NCBI GenBank assembly: GCA_019671005.1 | Contig: CM033726.1 | Location: 18,721,608 to 18,785,607, forward strand | Reading direction: 5' to 3' | DNA: 64,000 bases | DNA from: Hibiscus mutabilis | Lineage: Eukaryota > Streptophyta > Magnoliopsida > Malvales > Malvaceae | In this document: piece by piece, positions 1-9,633 of the stretch | Numbering within the stretch: the stretch's first letter is position 1 | How the letters are laid out: each line of letters starts with the position of its first letter | Notes under the pieces: generated by a model | Databases searched by the model: none | Told to the model about the DNA's origin: nothing | Seen by the model: the letters and a program-made list of their open reading frames with translations, nothing else | Position numbers and translations under genes: made by a program

Positions 1-1045
1 TGCCTAACACTGATGGTTGTTCGAATATTATGGTTATGGTTCATAGGTTCTCGAAGTATGCAACCTTCATTCTAGCCAGCAAGATCTACATAGCCAAGGA
101 GGCAGTGCGTCTTTTCCTCAAACACTTGGTAAAGTATTGAGGAATTCCAAGTACGATCGTGAGCGATAGGGACACTCGCTTCATCAATAGATTTTGGACC
201 GAGTTATTCAAGTTGATGGAATCTGACTTGAATTTTTCAACTAGCTTTCACCTACAGACGGACGAGCAAACTGAGAGAGTAAATGTGCTATTAGATATCT
301 ACTTGAGGTACTATGTGAGTGCCGTACAATGGGACTGGCCAAAACTATTAGACGTGGTCCAATTTTATACAACTTATAACAAAGCAAGGCAACCAACCAA
401 AGTCTGTTCGAGATTGTGACCGGGCAAAAACCACTCACACCCAACATTGTGAGGGGCCAAATCCAGCAGCCTTTAAGTTTGCAAAGGCTTGGCAAGAGAA
501 ACATGACTTAGCTAAAGCTTGTCTACACAAGGTCGAGAAGCAAACCAAGAAGTGGGCAGATAAATATACAGAGACATGGAGTTTCAGGTAGGGGACTTAG
601 TCCTCGCGAAATTAACTAACACTTCGTAATTCTTCTATCCACAAGAAACTCGTGAGAAGATACAAGGGATCGTACCAAGTTGTGAAGCGAGTAGGCAAGG
701 TGGCCTATAAATTGAAGTTGTTGCCAAAGTTGCGAGCCCATCCTGTGTTTTACATTAGCATGTTCAAACCATTATATGAGAATGTTGATGACCCAAAGCA
801 GGGCAAATCGAGTAGAGCACCAGTAGGAGTAAAGGTTTCCTATGAGAAGGAGGTACAAGACATCCTGAAGGACTAAGTGATATGACGACCAGGCCAAGGC
901 ACGAATACTTTGTGCTTTGGAAAGGACTTCCCAAAATTGAGGATAGCTGGTAACTTGTCGAGGACCTATTTCAATTCAATGATAAGATTATCAAATTCCA
1001 TCAACACCAAGCGACGAGGGTGTCACTAAATTCAGTGGGGGAGAA
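1..1045 (+). pseudogene. Chromovirus pol 3' end: integrase and chromodomain, disrupted (element I)
   Basis: This is the 3' end of a Ty3/gypsy pol gene, cut by the window start. Positions 159-417 encode an integrase-core stretch with SDRDTRFINRFW followed by a degenerate TDEQTERVN motif, the usual 'HPQTDGQTERVN' region of gypsy integrases. Positions 652-875 give the integrase C-terminal part (KGSYQVV..VAYKLKLLP..HPVFYISMFKP). After a stop at 874-876, another frame from about 882 gives EYFVLWKGLP..EDSW, a chromodomain signature, which places the element among plant chromoviruses. In the family, integrase inserts the cDNA and the chromodomain targets chromatin. Stops and frameshifts after 417, at 874 and within the chromodomain show that this copy is dead. 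Protease, RT and gag lie outside the window. The family call is firm; the exact clade is not. Confidence 0.85.
1031..1045 (+). promoter_or_regulatory. Polypurine tract of chromovirus I
   Basis: A purine-rich run, TTCAGTGGGGGAGAA, lies directly before the TG that opens the LTR at 1046. In LTR elements this tract primes plus-strand cDNA synthesis. Its place between the chromodomain reading frame and the LTR fits. Confidence 0.7.
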
Positions 1046-1668
1046 TGTCATGCCTGATCAGCCTATTACCGAGACAAGCACACCCTAGGGTGCTGAGTCC
1101 AGCACACTACATGCAACCCAAGAGGTTTTGTCCAAACTCTTGGGCTTGTCCATGTCTAATCCCCCCAAGCTAGCCCAACCCTTGGATAATGCTGATTTTG
1201 TTGACCAAGCTAAGTATGGAAAGGAGCAAAGCCAACCTAATTGAACGATTCATGGAGATCCTCATCCTACCACACAAGAAAACTATCAATGTAATTCCAT
1301 TTTAATCTCAACTATTAAGTAATGTGATTAGGATATTATTTCCTTTCCTTAGATAGTTAGAATAGTCTAAATCTTAACTATTGATGTATCTATTTGTAAG
1401 TCGGATCAAAGGGGCTTCGTCTATAAATAGAGGCTTACCCCAAGCTTGTTAGTTACCCATTCATTCTTGAGAAATAGAGAAAGCATTCACTCACTCTTTC
1501 ATTTTACTTTTCCTTGTCTTTGCTTTCGCTCTTAACCAAGTTCTTTACTTGGTTTTTCAAGTTGACCGAGCGCTCATCTAGAGTTTCGCGACTAGGGGTT
1601 CACAGTCTCGCTAGTAGAGTCTAGCCCTATTACATTAGGCTTTACTACTGCATGGGTTGATCTGATAA
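1046..1668 (+). repeat. 3' LTR of chromovirus I
   Basis: The LTR starts with TGTCATGCC right after the polypurine tract. A TATA box, TATAAATAG, is at 1422-1430. The right end is uncertain: it could be ...CTACTGCA at 1652, or run up to the TGTAACACC that starts at 1669 and looks like the start of another LTR. No second LTR is in the window for comparison. Confidence 0.7.
1422..1430 (+). promoter_or_regulatory. TATA box in the LTR of chromovirus I
   Basis: TATAAATAG stands about 375 bases into the LTR, in the setting usual for an LTR promoter; transcription would start some 30 bases downstream. Confidence 0.55.
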
Positions 1669-2499
1669 TGTAACACCACAAAAATACCTAATTCAAAACC
1701 CTAATTGAATTTGGGGATTTTAGTTCAAGACCCTAAGATTTGGGAGCTTAAATTCATAAACTTAATTGGGAATTAGGGTCTAGATTGATCTTTAGAGTAA
1801 CTTTTGTGGCCAAATTGTGAAGTTAGTGACCAAAGTGTAACACGGGTATAGTTGTGCGATCACTTTGTGAACTGTTGAGAACCTAGGGTCACGCCTTTTA
1901 ATTTATCCTTTCTGATAATGTATTTAAACCTCTCTCAACCCTAAAACCCCTTCACGTATCAATATTTCATGTAACGGCCAGAAACCTTATATCTCAAAAT
2001 CCTTTGAATCTATTTTCTTTTCATTTCTTAATCAATTTCATCAAAGTTCTGGTGAGCCTCCGACATCCATTTGCGCCTTTCATCGCCCACATCAACGTCT
2101 TTGTTTTGCCGGTGTGATCTCACCATTGGTCTTATTTTGTCCTCGGTAACCAGTGTTCATGAAGTGTGATAGTAAATCGTTCAAATCTCATTTGTTCTGT
2201 CACTTCTTCCCTTCGAATCGATTTTGGTGAGTGACCCCCCATGGTTCTGGTTCGCTTGTAGGTGCCCATCAAATTAACAATCCTAATGAATCCAAAATGC
2301 ATCGTGCCACCTTGATCTCGATTTGTGAACCTTATGCACCCAAATTCATTTTTTTTGTTTTAATTATTGATATATTTTTATTTATTTATTTATTTATTAT
2401 TATTACTATCATTAATAGACATATGTGTGTATATATATATGTTTTATATTTAGTACCTAAAAATGTTTTGATCATATATATCTATACATATATATATAC
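1669..2499 (+). other. LTR-like sequence of an unassigned gypsy element (J), target of element A
   Basis: The stretch opens with TGTAACACCAC, the typical start of Tekay/Del-type gypsy LTRs, and has no coding sequence. Positions 2345-2499 are AT-rich with TTTA and TATA microsatellites. The reading frame at 2231-2530 is low-complexity and crosses the start of element A, so I do not call it a gene. It ends at the TATAC that precedes A; the continuation would lie after 44133. No matching second LTR was found, so the assignment is weak. Confidence 0.35.
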
Positions 2500-2829
2500 T
2501 ATAATAGCCCATTTTCGTCTGGGCCCTTAAGCCCAATATCAAATTAAAAAAAACATTTTCAATACTCAAAACCCATTACAACCAATGACCTAAATAGACC
2601 TAATCCCTAGCCCTATCCTAACCCTTATTCCACAGCCATCGCCGCCATCTACAAACCACCCAACAAAACCCTAATTAAGAAAAATACTAAATCACCCATA
2701 ACCTTTATCCCCTGCTACCCACTGCCCATCTGACACCATCGTTATCCCTACTGCACCACCCACATCTATTATAACCCCTTATCCTTGTCACCCTTCGACG
2801 TGGCCAGACGAGAGCAGCCTCTTCTCCCC

Positions 2830-2838
2830 TATAAAATA
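2830..2838 (+). promoter_or_regulatory. TATA box of the element A 5' LTR
   Basis: CTATAAAATA follows a short pyrimidine run. The same box is at 37820-37828 in the 3' LTR, which supports a conserved LTR promoter. Confidence 0.6.
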
Positions 2839-3256
2839 CGACCTAAGGGGGGAATTAAAGTCAAATATAGAGAGATCTTCAAGAGAACAAAAAATAGAAA
2901 AAAATAGAAAAAATGAAAAGAAAATAGAGAAAATGATAAGAAAAACCCTTCAGTTTTCTTTAGATCTACTTATATAGTTGTTGTTTAGAAGAAATCGAGG
3001 GTAGATCAAGGTTTAGCGATGTAAACTGAGTCGGCTGGTGTCTTTCGTTCATCCTCCGGCTATCGTAGGCAGCCGTTGCTATCGATGATGAGCGTGGACT
3101 GATGATGGAAGATCTACCGACTGGAGTTAGGTGAAGAAAGGATTGAGAGAATATTAAGAGTTTTTTTTTGTTATAAGCTGAAAATGATTTTTTTGACAGA
3201 AATGGGTTTATTTAAACACTTTCCAAATGACGTCGTTTTGGCCTCTATAACCCGCG

Positions 3257-3261
3257 CGTTG
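3257..3261 (+). repeat. Target duplication of element B, left copy (CGTTG)
   Basis: CGTTG stands directly before the TG of B and again at 19371-19375 directly after its CA. The 3' LTR of A at 38250-38285 shows the unoccupied site (cccgcgctttgacccgaccc), which confirms the insertion point. Confidence 0.93.
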
Positions 3262-6200
3262 TGCAATCACTAATTTTATTCGGGGTTTTAACTCGATTGT
3301 ATTTTTGTAAAATATTCGAGTAATGGGCATGGGTTAATATTACGTATTTCTAATAATGCCTAATATATATATATATATATATTAGTACTATCGTTAGTAT
3401 AATTAATTTTGTTTCAATTATATGTTATTATAATTTGAACAAAAAACTAACTAAAACATTATTATTATTTGCTAAAATTCTATTACTATATTATATTGTT
3501 ATTAGTTTATTATAATTATTATTTTATATTATTATACTAGTATATTATACTTTTACTACTATTAAACAAAAATCCAAAATATTATTAAATACTAACTAAA
3601 AAGCCCAAATAAATAATAAAGTCCAAAGTTTTAATTAACAGTCCATTTACATAATTAATTTTAAAAATCCCAAAAAATATTAATTACATGGCCTGTTGAA
3701 ATCCCAAAATAATTAAAACCCTAGGCCCTAATCTTTTCTATTGCTTTGTGTGGCTGCATCACAGCCGTTAGATTTGGGATAGATCTAACGGCCCAGGATT
3801 AAAATTGAGAAGCTTCCAGAGTGGTCACGCGCCCATGCGCAGCTTTCCCACTCCTTCACGTGCGCGTGTGCCACACGCCCCAACACTCTGGATTACCACG
3901 CACGGCTTTTCATACCCCTGACGTTTCATCTGCCACGACCGCAACTCTCCCTCTGGTCCCCTCCTCCTCTCGTGCAGCCACATCACCATGCAACCAAAAG
4001 AGAGCATGCATTACTAAAAAACACAGGAAGTGAATCAAGCCATAATAAGCAAAGATCAATCAAAATATCGACGGATTTCATAATCGATTGTAACGATTTT
4101 TTATGTTTTTTACATGTAAACCCTTTCAGTTATATAAGACCGAACAACCATATTGTAAACTTCAATTAAGAGCAATACAAAGGAAAAAAGATCATTTCGA
4201 GAGGTATACCTTCCCCATTCCATTTTCGCATGCATGTAATAAAAAAATAACTAGATTTAGTTTTTTTTAGTCTTATCTTCTGTTTTTGGGTCGTCGTCAT
4301 TTGAGCCCCCTCTGTTGGGTGATAAGCCCACGGCTTTTCAGTCAGAAGTTGTGAGCCGACAAAAGGGGTTGGGGGTTTTAAAATCCAGTTGGATCTGGGT
4401 TTTAAGGCTTTGGTTTTTTAGATATGGGGTAAAGTAAAGTCTTTTGGGATTTTTGGTTTAGGTTTTCAATTTTAGGTTTTGAAGCTGAAGGTTTTGAGGT
4501 CGTTTAGAGGTTTCTAACCACCGATGAGCGGTGGCTGGCGCAGCGGCTTAGGGCAGTGTTTATCCGAACCCTAGAGGGGGGAGCACTTTGAATTTTTTGA
4601 AATGGAAAAAAATGGGAGAAAGGATTTAAAATGGCTAAACTTTCTTTATTTTCTAAAAATATACTATTTATATTAGCCCCTCTTTTAAAATTGGTTTAAT
4701 AGCCGTATAAACCGATCAGCACTCTCATTATTTCACGCGGAAGGGTTTTCTCCTTCTGTATTTACACTCCAGGTCCTTAAACATTTTCAAAAGATCGCAA
4801 TTTTCAAAAGATTGCAATCTCGTCCTAAATTTTGAAGCTGGTTGAATTTTAAAATTGGGTTTATTACGTTATAGTCCTTTTGTCCTTTTTAAATATCTTT
4901 TAAGGGTTTCCGTCTTTCAAAATTACTCCCTGAGTCCCTTTAATTTTCACCCGAATATAATTAATTCTTGGATTTTAATTTAATTTTTTTAAAGGGTTAA
5001 TGGCCCAATTAGTCCCTTTTTTTGAAAGCCTTTAATTTACCCATTTTCTAGTGTTTATAATTTTATTTTGGCCCTTTTCAGTGTGTAAATTACCAATTAG
5101 ACCCCCTTAGTTTTTTATTTTACTAACTTAACCTCATTGTATATTTACATAATGTTTTTATTTTACACCCTTTATTTTATGTATTTGATTGTTCATTTAC
5201 TTATTTTATCTTTGTGTGCCCTAGTTAAGCTTTGTTTTGATATTTTGGTCCCTCGGGTTTTCAGAATAGATCTATTAGGTTAGTTTTAGGGATAGTTTAA
5301 TTAATTTAAAATTGTGTGCTCGTATTATTGGGGCATGATTTTAAATTGTGTTTAGGTTTAGAGCCCTAGTTAGATCGTAGGTTTGAGTTAATTTAATCTA
5401 TTTAAATTTGCCTTTGGTTCATTTGGGTAAATGTTAAATGCATTAAGTTGGTTGAACAATTGTTAATTATTTTTAGGGTAAAATTGAAATTTAACATAGC
5501 TCACCTAATCTAAATCATAATTAATTAATTTGAATAATTTTAAATAGAATCCTTTGGCTCATTGTGATCCTAGTTTAAAATTAATCAAATTAATTAGTAT
5601 GATTTTAAGATAATTCATAAGATGTTTGTTTTTTTTAGTTTTTAGGAATTAATTAATTTAGGGCTAATATTAGACTAATCTAGTTAATAATTAGAACACT
5701 AATTAATTTTCAATGATCTGGATCTTTTAGGTTAGGACTCTAGTAGGCCTAGGGCTTTAATTTCATGCAATTCTTTGTCATGCATTTTAATTGTCATTAC
5801 TTTTATTAATTGGACATACATGTAATTAATCAATTTAAATCATAAAACGAATATATTTATTAATTCTGGTATTTGTGTCGAACAGTCCTGGCTCAATGGA
5901 TGTTGACCAAATATTCGAATTAATTCTTATCGTGTAAAGGTAATTCAATTCGAGATAAAATTTTGATGAATCATCACATCATTCTTAATTGTCTGTATCA
6001 TGCATAAAGGTGATGAACGAAGTTCGAACCATAAATTAACACGACAGTCCGGCTTATTCGATGTCGGTTTAAGCTATGGTCCGAGGTGTCATCACCCTTA
6101 TTAATTAAATATGTAATTAATTCTAACTCGCCAATTTAACAAAGCCTGTTTAATTAATGTTTATTTCCAATTATGAACCATTTAATTAAATTAAATTCGA

Positions 6201-6503
6201 ATTTCGATAGTTTCCATCAATTAAAAGCAACATATATTTTGGTACCGATTCTTAGGCGCAATGGGGGTGCTAATCCTTCCCCACGCGTAACCAACTCCTG
6301 AACCCGTTTTTGAACGAATCTTTGGTTTTATGATGTTCAACCTACCTTAGTGGCCGGTGGTGACTTCAATAGTTTTTTATTTTCAAAAACAAGAATTTTT
6401 AAGGGACTTCCCCACTTTTTTAAATGTTTTTCCTAAAAAGAAAAGAAAATCGAATTATGAACCTTTTTAGAGGCATGAGAAGAATTGTTTTTAGGTCGCT
6501 ACA
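3262..6503 (+). repeat. 5' LTR of element B
   Basis: Starts TGCAATCACT and ends GGTCGCTACA. It aligns over its whole length with 16141-19370; the GC-rich region around 3725-3960 differs most, probably from decay of CpG sites. A dyad at 3764-3792 and a set of CACGCG/CACGTG-like sites at 3825-3915 lie upstream of the TATA box. No genes: the reading frames at 3821-4169 do not keep their lengths in the other LTR. Confidence 0.92.
4131..4138 (+). promoter_or_regulatory. TATA box of the element B 5' LTR
   Basis: TATATAAGACCG is conserved in the 3' LTR at 16999-17006, after a CCTTTC(A/G)GT context in both. Confidence 0.65.
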
Positions 6504-6505
6504 GC

Positions 6506-6524
6506 TGGCAACTCCGCTGGGGAC
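6506..6524 (+). promoter_or_regulatory. Primer-binding site of element B (tRNA-Arg type)
   Basis: TGGCAACTCCGCTGGGGAC starts two bases after the LTR end. Its reverse complement is close to the 3' end of plant tRNA-Arg (…CCCCAGCGGAGTCGCCA, from memory), with one mismatch. Elements A (21075) and F (60103) have the same site. A tRNA-Arg primer is known for Ogre elements. Confidence 0.8.
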
Positions 6525-7372
6525 AATTTTTGTTTTTACAAAACAAAAAAGAGAGTTAAGCCAATTAAAAAAATCTATGTTGCTTTAATGATGGAAAATT
6601 TGAAATTTAAATTGACTTCAATTAATTTGTTCGTTCTTGAAGATACAACTTTATTTACACGGGCTTTGATAATTGGTGGTTTTGAATTAATTGCTCATTT
6701 AGTTTCTAAGGAATCACCGACACGTGTTGCATCATGATCATCAAGCTCTATACCCGAGCTTTGTCCCTTGAGTGGGAGTGAAAAGCCACATACCCACTGA
6801 GTAGGCCTCTACGGGTCGGTAATTCACTTTTGGAGTCCACGCCTTTTGACATGTGAGCAGCCCTCCATGTCACTCGGTCGTGCATTCCCTCAAACCGAAT
6901 CCAATTCGCAAGCCTGTAATGGGCCAGAATTGGGGTTCTTGTTGTCTTAGTAGGCGGCAAGATAGGTTCGAGTACCCTTTCTAGAACCGAACCCATGTGA
7001 GAGAACCTAGGAGCCCACCCCGATTAGAGCCATTCGGACAACCATAGTAATCTAGAATTCATGTGGTTAAGGTTTTCTTTTCGTGTTATACTGTTTGTTG
7101 CTCCCTAATTCATGTTTTTATTTCGCAATTTCGAATTGGTTTATTTTGTTACAAACATGTTTCTTTTGTTTTATTCTTTCCCTTTTATATTTTGTTTTGC
7201 ATATTTTATCATATTATGAAGAAAACACTGATTCAGAAATAGTCTGAAGTTAGAGACTTGATCAATAGGAGACTTAGTTCATAGAACTGATGAAAAGAAT
7301 TTTGAGGTACAAATATGATCAGAAGGTGAGCAGCTTCATGATGGAGACAGTATTTCTGCCGGACATAGGTCA
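6525..7372 (+). other. 5' leader of element B
   Basis: This untranslated stretch lies between the primer site and ORF1. A block around 6755-6990 (gagctttgtcccttgagtgg; tagtaggcggcaagatagg; ctagaaccgaacccatgtg) resembles the leaders of A (21250-21480) and, more weakly, F (60210-60440). I see no gene here; the minus frame at 6748-6996 is incidental. Confidence 0.55.
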
Positions 7373-9403
7373 GTGATGGAGGCCAAAACTTTCATGAACA
7401 CCGAATACAACGATGTGTTGGGGTTGAGACCAGTATGGCACAGTTGGGATTACGAAGCAAAAAGTGTTTTCAGAAGCAAATATGGTGACATAGCACACTT
7501 GTTAGATGTCACAGTTGATCAGTCACTACTCCAAGCCTTGGTGAGATTTTGGAACCCGGCTTACAGTTGCTTTACAATTAGCAACCTAGATTTGACTCCG
7601 ACGATCGATGAGTATCTATCCCTCGTGAATTGCAAAAAGATTGATGAGAATCGAGTCTACTCCAAGCCACCCAAGAACAAGTCCTTTAGAGCCAAGCTAG
7701 GTATATTTTTAGGAATTTTACCGTCTTGGGTTGAAGATCAAGTTACCACTTGGAACAAAAAGGAGTATCTCAAGTGGGAAGGGATTTTGGTCTTAGCTTC
7801 AGTTCATCCAGTGGGCCGAGTTCAGCAAGACTTGTTTGCATTGTTGATTTATAGGTTGGTCATGTTTCCAAATGCGTTGGGACTCATTCATCCATCGGTG
7901 CTAGATCTGTTCGATTTCTTAGAAGGAAAGTCCAATCCAGTACTTGTCATCTTGGACGAAACTTTCTAGTCTCTCAGATTTTGTAGAAGATATGGTGGGG
8001 GTCACTTCTTAGGATGCCCTCAGCTTCTAACAGTTTGATTTTAGAGTCATCTGTGGTCTGATGTTCACTTCTCTAGGCCTCTCTTCGATGGCAAATTCTC
8101 GCCGTTAGAAGAGTTCTTACAAAATGAAGATTGGCCAACGGGAAGATCCGAAGAGGTATGGCTAGACATCTTACAAAATCTAAAAGAAGAGGATATAGTT
8201 TGGCAAGCTCTGTGGTTATGCACGAGGAATATTCTGTATCGATGTAAGGAGCATCTATGGGTACCGTTACTTGGTCTTTGGGGGCATATGGCTTACGTAC
8301 CCTTGTTGGTTTTGAGACAATATGGTTCCAAACAATTTATACCAGCCACGAGCGGACTAAATGAGTTCAACATGAATTACACAACCGAGAAAGGCTACAA
8401 AGGGAAGGTGTACGATGCTTATTCTACATGGAACAATACTAGGTGAGTCAGGTTTTGAGTGCCCCTTACATGATGAATCTAGAATATGAAGTGTGGCGAT
8501 TCAATCGCGTTAATGACAATATCCCCCAGTTGAATCCTGATGGTAGGAGGTTTGTTCAAGAAAGGTTGGCTACGCTTCCCACAGAAGTCAACTTGATGAG
8601 AAATCAACTTGAAGAGGAGCAAAAAAGGTTTATTCAGTTAGAAGCAAAAGCTGATCAAGACAAGTTCAACTTCGATTTAGACAAGTCAAATCTAGAGGGA
8701 GAAATCAAAAGTCTACGAAAGAGGAATAGTATGTTGGAATCCGAGCTCAAGTCAGAAAAGGAAGAAATTCAAAAGTTACAAAGGCTAAACAAGAGTAAGA
8801 GAGTTGCAAGTGACGGGCCAAATGAAGGGTTGAGCTCATACTCAAGGAGGAAAAGGCAAGAACCGAGGTTTATAAGAAGAAGTACTATGAGCACAAGGAC
8901 CAAGTACTTACCATGACCCAAAAGATGGAGAACTTGAAGACTTCTCATTCAATGAAGCTTGAGAATGAACAATGTCAGAATGAGGCATTAAAGGCTTAGT
9001 TAAAGTAGTTAGAGAAATCCCTTCTCAAGCATAAAGGTTCTACCCAGAAGCTAGAAGCTAGTAGTTCAAAAAATTAGGCCTTGAAGGACCGGATCGAGGA
9101 TCTAGAGACCGAGGTCCAGCAACTCAAAGATAAAATGGCAAGCTTTATGGGAGCAATTCAAGTGCACCGGATGCCTACGATAGAGCAGCTTCAGTTTTCC
9201 GCTTACACCATTTGGAGGCAATAGCAAGATTTGCACGCTTCATGACCCAGATGTAAGAAGTCGCCTGGAAGGTGCAGTTCCTAGCGAAAGATGCTACCGA
9301 GCTCCAAGAATGCTTGGACGATGAATCTGAGGAGGGAGAAAGGATCGTTTGGATATTAAGAGAGATTGTCGACTTAGGCACTAGCTTAAAACCATATGCG
9401 TAG
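7373..9403 (+). pseudogene. ORF1 of element B (Ogre-type ORF before gag), disrupted
   Basis: The first open part, 7373-7969, is a 198-residue product with HSWDYEAKSVF, YGDIAHLLDVTVD, ALVRFWNPAYSCFT and LDLTPTIDEYLSLV. This pattern recurs in uncharacterised plant proteins annotated DUF7745, which I recall as products of Ogre-like elements; no biochemical role is known to me. After stops at 7967 and 8036, other frames continue (DVHFSRPLFDGKFSPLEEF, LQNLKEEDIVWQA, YVPLLVLRQYGSKQFIP). Positions 8443-8916 then give a long heptad-rich coiled coil (LMRNQLEEEQKRFIQLEAKA and onward), and coiled-coil-like coding runs with stops to about 9400. The whole frame would have exceeded 600 residues. The family call is from memory of related proteins. 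Confidence 0.75.
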
Positions 9404-9633
9404 CGGTTTTCTTTGAATTATTATAATGGAATAACGTTTTTATTGATGACAGTCGTTTAATGATGATATTTGCCAGAATCAGTGTCTTTCTTTGCATTCA
9501 TGCATAGCACATTTATTTGTATATTTTATTAAAGCCATCTAAACTGATTAAAAGATCTATTATTTCAGAGCATTTTTATTCTGTTAATTGCAATCATTCC
9601 ACATCCATACCACACACGTCTTCAAGCCAAAAA
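9404..9633 (+). other. Spacer between ORF1 and gag of element B
   Basis: About 230 AT-rich bases follow the end of the ORF1 coding trace and precede the gag ATG at 9634. No motif recognised. Confidence 0.5.

Larger units (their letters stand above)
2500..3261 (+). repeat. 5' LTR of element A, left part
   Basis: Matches the 3' LTR from 37452 onward, including the 'GCCCTTAAGCCCAATATC' block and the TATA box. The first bases are TATAATAGCC against TGTAATAGCC in the 3' LTR, so the terminal G has mutated. It is cut at 3261 by element B; the sequence resumes at 19376. Confidence 0.88.

Noticed and set aside
2345..2500. Functional meaning of TA and TTTA microsatellites before element A
   Set aside because: Simple repeats of this kind are common in AT-rich plant DNA, and similar tracts occur at 3361, 16246 and 59390.
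3821..4169. Small frames in the GC-rich part of the B LTR
   Set aside because: The other LTR of B has different frame lengths at the same place (16692-16874), so there is no selection for coding.
6506..6524. tRNA-Arg gene
   Set aside because: Only the complement of a tRNA 3' end is present, next to an LTR; there is no full cloverleaf, so it is a primer site.
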